Position numbers and translations under genes: made by a program
In this document: positions 38,232 to 57,685 of the stretch, piece by piece
Layout of the letters: every line of letters starts with the position of its first letter
Position numbering within the stretch: position 1 is the stretch's first letter
Notes under the pieces: model-generated
What the model was told of the DNA's origin: nothing
Seen by the model: the letters and a program-made list of their open reading frames with translations, nothing else
Databases searched by the model: none
Source: Allodiplogaster sudhausi
Lineage: Eukaryota; Nematoda; Chromadorea; Rhabditida; Diplogasteridae
Direction: 5' to 3'
Assembly (NCBI GenBank): GCA_945643635.1
Contig: CALZFC010000006.1
Location: forward strand, 12,236,001 to 12,300,000
Length of the DNA: 64,000 nucleotides

Positions 38232-38750
38232 TAGGTGCTGGAATGGATCGTCACCTGCTGGCCTGGTCCCTCTTAGCCTCGGAGAACAAGCTGCCCGCTC
38301 CTTCCTTGTTGGAAAGTCCTGTCTTCCAGAGAATGAAGCACTTCCAAATTTCTACTAGTCAAGTCAGTTTTTCTCTTTCTTCCATGTTCTCCACAGTATT
38401 AACGGATTCTGATTCAGGTGCCGACCCGCCATTTCATTCAAATGTGTTTCGGTCCATCCGAAGATGACTGTTATGGCATTTGTTACAACCCGCAAGAGAA
38501 GGAATTCCACTTCACCATCTCCACTTTCCGACACTTCCCTTCGACTAGCTCTAAACGGTTAAATTCTTTATTAATTTCCTTCAAATTCTTTAATTTTTAT
38601 TTTATTTTTTGGTTGTTGCTGAGATATTTGTCAAAATTCTACGATTCTGAATGTTAGTATTCTTGAAGGTTTGCCAAAGAATTAGAGAAGGCTCTCAACG
38701 ACCTCAGGGCGATTTGTGTGAAAGGAGACAATCAAAGGGCCAAGCTGTAG
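35478..38750 (+). CDS. Carnitine O-acetyltransferase, complete, with C-terminal AKL
   Basis: Catalyses reversible transfer of acetyl groups between CoA and carnitine. Eighteen exons join in phase: 35478-35519, 35799-35906, 35950-36030, 36151-36249, 36330-36403, 36485-36592, 36663-36720, 36771-36845, 36924-37202, 37252-37352, 37422-37544, 37618-37704, 37803-37883, 37937-38006, 38067-38160, 38235-38362, 38418-38557, 38669-38750. The result is 609 residues, close to animal CrAT. Family signatures: LPKLPVPDPERTL near the start, SRHIVISRNGN, MIHGGGSSNNSVNRWFDKT, catalytic His in TYEHTPAEGPP, FGKNFPKSAK, and ISTSQVPTRHF followed by GYGICYNP-like CYGICYNP. The C-terminus is AKL, a peroxisomal PTS1. 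The 14-residue first exon shows only a weak mitochondrial-type signature. All introns start with GT. Confidence 0.94.
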
Positions 38751-39206
38751 GATGAGTTATATCAAGAATCTTCTGAGAAGTATGGTCTCTCCTTTCCGAA
38801 CATTACAAAGAGGGCTTCCCTTTATTTGATTGGGAAATCTTCTTCTCTTCATAGTTTGTTAGAAGCTTGTAGATGTTAGCTTAATGCTGGTCTTTTTGGT
38901 GCATGCCAGTTCGCCTTCTCTTACTCTTAATAATCTCTTATTCACTTAATCTCGCGCGCCCTCTCAAGGTCAGTAGAAGAATTCTTAACCATAAGAATGA
39001 CCAGTGCCTACTAGTCAAAAGGATATCCCAGAGTTCTCCCATTAGCCGTGTCACAACTTTCTTTGCTTTGTACAGGTATGTGCTATATTTCAATTTTTAT
39101 TTTAGAGTTTGCCTCGGCTAAATAATATAGGTGTCAGCTTGATAAAGACATGCTTCAATTCCACTTGAAAAGGAACGATTATTACACGTGTTGATTGGAA
39201 GAATTT
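38751..39206. other. Intergenic between convergent genes
   Basis: Shared 3' region of the carnitine acetyltransferase (plus) and the acid phosphatase (minus). No coding evidence. Confidence 0.6.
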
Positions 39207-41416
39207 CTACTTGAGCAATGGACTCGATTCTGAGTGACCAGTGGACTGCAGTCTTCTCTTGTAGTGGAAAGTAGTGTAGAGAAGAAAGAGTGATGTGACT
39301 ACCAAGAGAGCGACAGCGAGAAGGAGAGAACCTAAACAGGGAGATCATACAAAAGGGGAGGGGATGAGCACCCCGTCTACCTGTGAGGAGTCCGTTGCTA
39401 GCAGCCACTTCCCCGAGTGCGTCTTCTCCACTTCCACACATTTCCAGCCAACGGCCTTCGCTCCAGCTGATAATGGGATTTATAAATCATCTGATCTACA
39501 TATCCCTCCAATATTCACATTAACTTATTGCGTACAATCTTGTGTATGATAAATAACCAAATCTCCTTTGCAGCAATAGAATGAATGAGCTGAACCGTTT
39601 GTCTCGTGTAACCATCTGGAGATTCGTGAGGGTGCATGGACTGCCACAGCCGGGAATCACCAACTCCTCCCGTGTCGCGTTCAGACTACGCGCATAGAAT
39701 ATCTCAAGACTCTCATTACTCTACTAGTAAAACATTTAGAAATATAAAAGATAACTATAGAAGAGGAGAAGTAAGGAGATAGAAAGTGACTCCGAGAGAG
39801 GACTCTAATTATACTTTGATAATGAATTGGTCGGTTGGATGGTCATGGAGTTCAATTGCTAAGTGAGCTGCGTAGTCACAGAGACGAGTGGACAGATCGG
39901 GAATACCGAAGAAAGCGCCAATTGTCATCAGATTCGTGTCGTGCTAAGAAAGAATCTATTGAAGATCCAACAATGAATGATTGCCTTCAAAATGACAAAC
40001 TCCAGATAAGAAAAGAGCTTTTCTGCTTGGCAGAGCAAAGTGATCTTCTATTGCGGAGAGAATCAGCTCGCCGTGATATCCTATAATTGTTTCAGACGAA
40101 GTGAACATAAGAATTACAATATGTTTCTAGCCATGTTTTGCAGCATTAACTGTACAAAATAAACTTATTGTGTGGTTGAGAGAAGAGTTAAACAGGAAGT
40201 AGAACGAACCGCCTGCAGATTCGTTCAGCATCGCTACCATTTTCATGTGCACGTGATCAGAGAGATTGTTGATGAGGGGGAGGAGGGGAAAAGACCATTC
40301 AGGCAGAGGGAGTCTACTGTCATTCAGGGCTCTCTAAGGAGAGACAAGAAGAGTTTGAGAAAGACAATGAAAGATTAATTGATCACCTTAGTCTTAATTG
40401 CGTCAACAACATAGTTGAACTCATTCGCATCTTTTATCGGAAGTCCGGTCTTCTCTCTCACATACGTGAGAGTCTCGCAGTCGATTGACTTCAGGATCTC
40501 CTGTATTTCATTTTTAGTCACCAAAGATGTTGGTGTTATCAACTGAAATATGATAAAAGTTGGCGTGGAAAAACTGTTTGATGTACAGTAAACTGCGAAG
40601 AAGAACGGATCGCTTTCTCCAGTCCGCCGCAGAAGTCCAAGACTCCCGTTGACACCTAAGCACAGCCAGAGAAATATCCTATTCATCGGATGGTCATTTC
40701 TCGAGCATCATTTTAAATTAGAAGTTAATATTAATTTACTGCAGTTAATATTAACATTTGAATGTGAAAATGGATGGCAAATCACCCCCAACTGCACCTT
40801 GCGAGAGAAAGTAAGTGAATATGAAATAATTATTAAAAGAAAGTAAAAAAAAAAGACGTAAAAGTTGGCTGCCTCGTCAAGGGTGAGCCGAGAGTGAATG
40901 GGAATGGGCTGCCAGTTCAGTCCGTCGATTGGCAGCTGAGACGTGGGTGGATAAAGACCGGCAAGAACTGCCAAGCCACTCGCAATCGTCCGGTTGTCTT
41001 CTCCGGCCAGAACTCGAATCTCAATTCATTAAAGTGAGAACAAAAGAGCAGAAGGAAGTGAAGTGAACCTCATCTCGGTCGTAGTCTCCTAGGAAAGCAT
41101 CGTATTCCACGCGGAGTCGCTGGCCGAGGCCGAACTCTTGCTGAATTCCTCTCTCAAGAGCACACAACGATTACCTTGATAAGGGGATGGTTCAAGAGAA
41201 TAAGAGAACCCGAGTGAGCTCGCCAGGCTTGACAGGGAAGTCCTTTCCCAGATCTGGCGGGTCACTTGGAAACCGAGTAAGCTTCGTGGGAGTGCGCTCT
41301 CCATGACGGAACCACTCAATTACTAGTTGAGAGAGAGAGAGAGAGGCCGATTGGGAGAATACTTACTATTTGTATAAATCTTCGCTGAGACTGAGCATCC
41401 CGTGTCTGAATGAGAA
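39207..41416 (-). CDS. Lysosomal-type histidine acid phosphatase, type I membrane protein
   Basis: Histidine-phosphatase-clan enzyme. The catalytic RHGERTP sits in YTNIIEWFRHGERTPTKL. It is followed by GLGQRLRVEYDAFLGDY, GLAVLAGLYPP, WQPIPIHS, ALNDSRLPLPEW, GGYHGELILS and the second catalytic motif SGHDTNLM. Then come YAAHLAIELH, FYARSLNATREE and LVIPGCGSPCTLTNL. After a short linker a membrane segment (SLLLAVALLVVTSLFLLY) leads to a brief basic cytosolic tail ending ESSPLLK and TAG at 39207-39209, an ExxxLL-type endosome/lysosome sorting signal. Exons join in phase from about 41416 downward. The exon encoding the signal peptide is not identified and should lie upstream of 41420, so the start is provisional. 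Confidence 0.88.
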
Positions 41417-41419
41417 GAG

Positions 41420-42607
41420 GAAAGAGAAGAAGCAAAGGGCTCGTCAGTGAGCGCATCTAAAGGTAAGATGCTAAATTAGTTCTCCTTTTTTCTAAAATTA
41501 TTCATCGATATGTATGTATACTTCTACCATTTTTTTTTATAATTTAGGCCGCTAGTAAATGTTGTCCAGACAACACGCTCATTGGCTGCTGGCTGCTCTC
41601 ACTAAACATGCCAAACATAGGAAAGCTTCTTAAATGGAAAGCAGTCCTTTCCCTGTCGAAGTGCGACCTGAACAGAGAGTAGAAAGCTGTTGAAAATGGC
41701 ACAAATACGGGAACATGTCGTAGGCTACATCGCATGTGAGCACGGAACGCAGAGAAACAGCTATGATCATCTCTCTCTCTCTCTCTCTCTATCTCGCGAT
41801 CACTATTTCTCTCTCTTTCTCTCCATTTCTCTCTCTCTCTCTCTCTTTCTCTCCATTTCTCTCTCTCTCTCTCTCTCTCTCTTTCTCCTTACCCTTCTAT
41901 TGAAGTATTCCCTCAATATCCGAGGCCTCCCTCCTCTTATCACTAATTCTGAGTGCCACTCATATCTTATCATGACCTACGCGGTCGCCTTCCTCGTCTG
42001 TGAAATGAACCTCTTCGTCTTTGTAGACTTTATCAAGTCCATCCATTTGTTTATTTGGCATATCACAATGCTTCTTTTGCTTTCAACTGCAACTCATTGG
42101 CAAGTAATCATCTATATCATAAAGTAGAAGGAAGATAAGGCACAACAGGAAACTAATTCGTGAGAGAAGGCTGGAGTTAGTTGACTATGCATCCCTCAAT
42201 ATGAGTAGCGGAAGAATAACAACGAAGATGATATGCAAAGTGATAAGAGATGGAAGAGCGAACTAAAGTGACGAGGGAACAGCCCGTCACTTATTTTTTT
42301 TCATTTGCTCGAAGTTTCTATGTGCCTACAGTATGAAGCAGTAGAAATATTTAAGAATGTGATAGACAACAACCTGCATAGGCTGATACACGTATTTCCA
42401 TTGAGATAGCTAGGGAGACAGATATTGAGAGAGGTCTAGAAAGAGACAGAGAAAGAGAGAGAAAGAAAGAGCGAGAGAGGTTTTAGCAGTCTCCTCTATG
42501 CGACATCGAACCTCGGTGACCACAATCAGAAGTTGGAAGGTCACAGATAGTAGAAGAAGCGAACAGAGATGAAAGATAATGAGAACGAGAGCGAGAGGGC
42601 GAGAGAT

Positions 42608-42653
<46 letters not shown>

Positions 42654-42689
42654 GACGGTGCGAGAGAAAGAGAGAGGCTCAACTAGGAA
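41420..42689. other. Unassigned; probably 5' exon of the acid phosphatase plus repeats
   Basis: CT tracts at 41770-41885 and GA tracts at 42440-42475 and 42610-42650. A minus-strand stretch around 42555-42485 (TFQLLIVVTEVRCRIEET) could be an exon but has no partner. Confidence 0.4.
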
Positions 42690-42817
42690 TCATTCATGCA
42701 ATAGATTCTTGAGAGCGTTGAGATGGACGTTGACGTTCTGCTCTCCCAACATTAACCCGACTCGCTTCACCTGAACAAGAAGAGTTCGAAAGGAGTTCAA
42801 GGGAAAGGAATCAAGAG

Positions 42818-42857
<40 letters not shown>

Positions 42858-43263
42858 AGAGAGAGAGAGGGAGAGAGTGAGAGAAAGAGAGACAGATCGA
42901 GAGAGGTGACGTGAGTTTCAATTCTCAATTTCTAACTACGTAAGATTGCAACGGTTTGATAGATGAGAGACAAGAAATCACTAATAAAGAGCGAGATTGA
43001 GATTTAAAAAGAACCGTTGCGATTCTTCAAGTACATAAAAACAAAATTGAAATCAAAGAAGAATCGTAATCAACGTGCACATGAAAAACAATAGAACTTG
43101 AAGAGTAGAAAAGGTGGAAGAAAAAAAAGAACGTATGGGAAGGAATGTTGAAACGAAACTTTCTTCTTCGGTCGCTTACCTGTCGTTTCTGTGCCATTTT
43201 CTCGCAGCCGTGGAGGATGAGGCAGAGCGGAATGAGAGACAACGCACCGAAGGGGCCCATCAT
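42690..43263 (-). CDS. Putative secreted small protein, 54 residues
   Basis: Not recognised. Exon 1 (43263-43180) starts with ATG and encodes a hydrophobic signal-like segment (MGPFGALSLIPLCLILHGC) followed by a basic stretch. A strong donor GTAAGC joins in phase 0 to exon 2 (42770-42690), which follows acceptor TTGTTCAG, ends NALKNLLHE and stops at TGA. A dibasic-rich junction (KMAQKRQVKR) would suit a processed peptide. Short length makes chance a real possibility. Confidence 0.35.
42823..42885. repeat. (GA)n microsatellite in intron of the small secreted gene
   Basis: GA repeat on plus, hence CT on the coding strand, between the two exons. Confidence 0.85.
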
Positions 43264-43499
43264 GTACACCTCAAGGGGTCATTCATGCACATACAAACAC
43301 CTTCAGGGGCCTACCACACACTTCATTCTTGCCGTTGTAGATTAGAAAAAATACAGATGCGTAATTTTTTTTCAACTCTTATCTGTCTCTCTTTCTCTCG
43401 TTATCTTTCTCTCCCGAAAATGATTGGGATGTCGACTTAACGATGAAAACACTTCACTAATTTACTGTGCGCATGCATCGCCAAGTCTTCCATTCTATG

Positions 43500-44451
43500 T
43501 ACCTCTTCATCTCTGCCCTCTTCCTCATCGCTCCCTTTTTCTCTTCTATCTTTCTCTCCCTCTCGTCTTTCTCTCTCTCGCTCTCTTTCTACCTCTTCAT
43601 CTCTGCCCTCTTCCTCATCGCTCCCTTTTCTCTTCTATCTTTCTCTCCCTCTCGTCTTTCTCTCTCTCGCTCTCTTTCTACCTCTTCATCTCTGTCCTCT
43701 TCCTCATCGCTCTCTTTTCTCTTCTATCTTTCTCTCCCTCTCGTCTTTCTCTCTCTCGCTCTCTTTCTACCTCTTCATCTCTGCCCTCTTCCTCATCGCT
43801 CCCTTTTCTCTTCTATCTTTCTCTCCCTCTCGTCTTTCTCTCTCTCGCTCTCTTTCTACCTCTTCATCTCTGCCCTCTTCCTCATCGCTCCCTTTTTCTC
43901 TCCTTTCTCTCTCTCCCTTCCGTCTCTCGCTCTCTTTCTACCTCTTCATCTCTGCCCTCTTCCTCATCGCTCCCTTTTTCTCTCCTTTCTCTCTCTCCCT
44001 TCCGTCTCTCGCTCTCTTTCTACCTCTTCATCTCTGCCCTCTTCCTCATCGCTCCCTTTTTCTCTCCTTTCTCTCTCTCCCTTCCGTCTCTCGCTCTCTT
44101 TCTACCTCTTCATCTCTGCCCTCTTCCTCATCGCTCCCTTTTCTCTTCTATCTTTCTCTCCTTCTCGTCTTTCTCTCTCTCGCTCTCTTTCTACCTCTTC
44201 ATCTCTGCCCTCTTCCTCATCGCTCCCTTTTCTCTTCTATCTTTCTCTCCCTCTCGTCTTTCTCTCTCTCGCTCTCTTTCTACCTCTTCATCTCTGCCCT
44301 CTTCCTCATCGCTCCCTTTTCTCTTCTATCTTTCTCTCCCTCTCGTCTTTCTCTCTCTCGCTCTCTTTCTACCTCTTCATCTCTGCCCTCTTCCTCATCG
44401 TTCCCTTTTTCTTTCCTTTCTCTCTCTCCCTTCCGTCTCTCGCTCTCTTTC
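43500..44451 (+). repeat. Pyrimidine minisatellite, 11 copies in two unit lengths (89-90 and 82 bp)
   Basis: Core TACCTCTTCATCTCTGCCCT followed by CTTCCTCATCG recurs at 43500, 43590, 43679, 43768, 43857, 43939, 44021, 44103, 44192, 44281 and 44370. Spacings are 90, 89, 89, 89, 82, 82, 82, 89, 89, 89 and 82. The long unit carries TTCTATCTTTCTCTCCCTCTCG; the short one CTTTCTCTCTCTCCCTTCCG. Two overlapping frames stay open for more than 330 codons, encoding Leu/Phe/Ser-rich peptides; these follow from the repeat and are not taken as genes. Confidence 0.95.
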
Positions 44452-44718
44452 TACCTCATTCTCCATGATTACATCACATTCCAGGCAAGCAATCAACTGG
44501 CGCGAACTCAACTCGCCGCAGTGTTCACAAAAGTAAAAACAATTATCGACAACTTCTTTTACGGCTGAATCAGAGAGTAGGATTAGTAAAAGGGGAAAAG
44601 ATAAGCAGTTGTAAGAACGGCAGACGTAAGCTACGCTCCTAGCTTTGATTGAATGTGAGTGCGCGTTCAGAAGTTCAAAAACCCCAAAAATTTCTTCACT
44701 TTCCAGCACAATTAAAGT

Positions 44719-45582
44719 TCATCCCTTAGTTGCCGCAAATGGTGCTGGCAGAAACAAGCAAAACTGACCAAAATAATAAGGATTGTACTGGGGCAAATTA
44801 TTAAAAAATAGTAGAATAATTATTACCCGGGTATTGTAGAAGAGATAGACATCCTTCGTATTGAGGTCATCGCAATATGGACCCGAGTAGGGCCGCTCAC
44901 AGCTACAGTTCAATCCACTTCTGAACAAACGTAAGTTCAAATTCTACAATTGAAACCGTTTTTGATTTAAAAATGTAAATGGTAAATACAAACTTATCCG
45001 GTGCTCCGTGAACACACAAGATGTTCTCGCAGTACTCACCGCTGTACCCTTTCACGCATGATAAGCATCTGAAATGGATGAAGAAGTGAGTATGAAGAAG
45101 GGATGAGATAATAGAAGACTGACGTTCCATTCCTGTACCGCTTGAAGCCATCGCACATCTTCCTTCTCTCGCAATGTCTACCCACGAATTCCGGCTCACA
45201 CTTGCAGCGGCCCTCCACGACAGTCCCGTGCTCGCAGCTGAAACTCAATCAGGGTCACCAGGAATACAACTCCTATCTAATTATTATGTGGAAGACCCTT
45301 TGAGTGCCGTTCGATTACATACAAAAAAATTTCAAAATGTTAAAGTATGATGTAATTTACTGGATTAATAATAAACCAGGTAAATTAAATATATGTATGG
45401 CAGTCGGTAATTTAACCGATTTGAACTGGGCGAAAACGGGAATTTACATTCTACTTAAATCTACGAACGAACACGAGAGTTGACCGCCTTCTGAAGATGG
45501 CTCCGTTGACGAGGCAGAAGGAGCAGAGAAAGAAGAGAAGAAGAGGAAGGAGAGAAAGACGAGAAGGCCATTGCATCCTCAT
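44719..45582 (-). CDS. EGF-like-repeat protein, secreted or single-pass membrane
   Basis: ATG 45582 opens a signal peptide (MRMQWPSRLSLLPLLLFFLC, cleaved near VNGA). Following exons encode EGF-type cysteine patterns: CEHGTVVEGRCKCEPEFVG with RHC, then CLSCVKGYSGEYC, then CSCERPYSGPYC. Exons (45239-45122, about 45070-44995, about 44933-44826) join in phase. The link from the signal exon is best made with a GC donor (45487-45486). The end is ambiguous. Read straight through, the frame ends at TGA 44721-44719. A one-frame shift of the last exon would instead give a membrane segment (ILIILVSFACFC) and a stop at 44712, which would suit a type I membrane protein better. Ligand or partner unknown. 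Confidence 0.7.
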
Positions 45583-45686
45583 CCACCCTAACAATACAGA
45601 AATGGAGAGTGGCTGATCACTCAAGACTCCTCATTCCCCTCTTCCACTCTCTTCCCATCACATTTTCAATTATTCTCTCCTTATTT

Positions 45687-45717
<31 letters not shown>

Positions 45718-47856
45718 CTGTTCCATTTCTTAATGTTATCTACTTTCACTTTCAAAATTAAGTTTTGCACAAGAACACGTTAAATATAAAACCAATCACT
45801 AGCGGCGCAGGTCAATCGATGTGAACGCTTAACCAGTAAACGGAAGGAAATACAAAAGGGAGAGAGGGAAAGGAAGTCAAGAGAGAAGGAGAAAGAAGTG
45901 ACGAATATCCTCGCATAGAGAAAACGGTTGAACTATCAGATCAACGGTAATCAGAGACAAGGGAAAGAAGAGTTCCGGAGAGAAGAAAAGAACGAAAGTT
46001 AAATTTGGTAAACACTTAACAACCTTCCCATAAAACTTGAAACCACAAACGTCTGACTTAATGGCGAGACAATCTAAGAGAAAATACAACGGTGAGAGTG
46101 ATAGAGATAGAGTAGAAAAGAGTGAGAGAAAGAAGAGAGAGACAGAGGGGGAACGGATCGTTGTATCAGGAATTGAATAGTAGTGGCCACTAAGAGAGGA
46201 ATTAATGTGAGAATTGATGTTGTTGGAAGTAGTCTGAGAACGAGTGGAGTTGTAAGGAGGGACAGCCCTAACCGTCAGGCTTATTTATGTCGTTCAATCA
46301 CATTTGATCACAGCAGCGGATTGCATAATTGAGTAATTATAATTCAGAACCGCATTTATAAAGATTCCTTTAGCCCGTCAAGATATTGTAAAATGGCTGA
46401 ATTCCTACTGTTGTTGAATAGAGACAAAATGAAAGTAATCACTGCGTTCTACCACCAAAGGAGTGGGTCGGCGGAGGCATCAAAAGAAATGGCAAGTGGA
46501 AGAAGAGTCTGGGACGGGAATGATTAGGTAAGTCGAGTGGAGTGGTTCCCCCGCTGACCCTTTCATTCCGAAGGATGCATCACCAGCTACAATTCCCATT
46601 AGCCAGGCCACTCCAGTTTGCAAGGGAAGAGCTCCACTCTCTCCTCCTTTTCTCGCACTCCCATCCCATCCCCTCTCTCTTTGTTCGCTCCCTCCCTCTC
46701 TCTCTGTCTCTCTCTCTCTCGTTGTTCGCTCCCTCCCTCTCTCTCTGTCTCTCTCTCTCTCTCTCGTTGTTCGCTCCCTCCCTCTCTCTCTGTCTCTCTC
46801 TCTCTCTCTCGTTGTTCGCTCCCTCCCTCTCTCTCTGTCTCTCCCTCTCGTTGTTCGCTCCCTCCCTCTCTCTCTGCCTCTCTCTCTCTCTCTGTCTCTC
46901 TCTCTCGTTGTTCGCTCCCTCCCTCTCTCTCTGTCTCTCTCTCGTTGTTCGCTCCCTCCCTCTCTCTCTCTCGTTGTTCGCTCCCTCCGTCTCTCTCTGT
47001 CTCTCTCTCTCGTTGTTCGCTCCCTCCCTCTCTCTGTCTCTCTCTCTCGTTGTTCGCTCCCTCCCTCTCTCTCTGTCTCTCTCTCTCTCGATGTGCTGCT
47101 CTCAATGTGGTTCGTAGAATTCGCTGAACGACAAAAATGCCAGTTAATTTGTAGTCTTTTTGTGTCGAGACCATCGAATAAGCTATTTGTATCACGCATT
47201 TAATGCACGCTTCTAAAAGCATCGAATAAATAAGCATTCATAAGAAGCATATAAAAAAAGGATTAGATCAACTCAGGCATTTCAAGGTGTAAGTAATATT
47301 CAGAGTAAAAGCGTCATTGCATATAACTTAGAAGAAAGAAGAATGATGCTAAGCTCTCGTCTGAGATGGATCAAATAGCAAAACTAAACAAGGAAAGTAA
47401 TGCCGCTCATATATACAAGAAGGTAATGGCAAATGAGAAAGAGGCAGACGGAGAGTGCAGAGACCGAGAGAAGAGGAAGAACACTAAGAGGGAGAGAGTG
47501 AAGAGGCCGAGAGAAGAGGAAGTGATCTCGAGGGAGAATGGATGGGAGACCTCGTTCTTTTGCACTGATCAGACTCGTTAAAGTTAGGTCACGTCGTTAT
47601 ATCCAACAAATCTCCAATTCGAGAATAAACAATTATTCCCAGCGACAAGACCAGTAAGAAGACAAAAGCTGTTAAGAGCAAGAAAAAAATGAATGAATCG
47701 AATTCACAGAAGTGCGCGTCTAAAAAAGGGACATCGGAAAAAAAAAACTGTAACGTGAGATGCGGAGCCGTCCAAACTACAACGTACAAGGAAAGAACGT
47801 CTTGGATTAATGGAAGAAGAAAAGAAGAAAGAGGAGAATTTGTGAGAAAAGAAGAG
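45583..47856. other. Mostly repeats; possible isolated exon
   Basis: CT tract at 45690-45715. A minus-strand stretch at about 46080-46028 (CLAIKSDVCGFKFYGK between an acceptor TTTTCTCTTAG and a donor GTTGTT) looks like a Cys-containing exon without partners. The rest up to 47856 shows only the minisatellite listed below and AT-rich DNA. Confidence 0.4.
46683..47090 (+). repeat. Pyrimidine minisatellite built on GTTGTTCGCTCCCTCCCTC
   Basis: About ten tandem copies of GTTGTTCGCTCCCTCCCTCT, each followed by a CT run of variable length containing CTGTCTCTC, unit roughly 27-54 bp. Both strands stay open in several frames for over 190 codons because no unit contains a stop; these frames are Arg/Glu or Ser/Leu low complexity. 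Confidence 0.9.

Positions 47857-57685
<9,829 letters not shown>

Noticed and set aside
41377..41480. Signal peptide reading MRSLTSPLLLLFPLLIQ as the start of the acid phosphatase
   Set aside because: That frame does not join in phase to the RHGERTP exon. The same bases work better as a polypyrimidine tract and CATTCAG acceptor for the exon at about 41416.
43424..44536. Overlapping plus-strand open frames of 333 and 370 codons predicting a polytopic membrane protein
   Set aside because: They coincide with the 82/89-bp minisatellite; frames are open because the unit lacks stops, and the peptide periodicity follows the DNA repeat.
46480..47237. Long minus-strand Arg/Glu-rich frames and plus-strand Ser/Leu-rich frames
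   Set aside because: Artefacts of the GTTGTTCGCTCC minisatellite; several frames on both strands are open at once.
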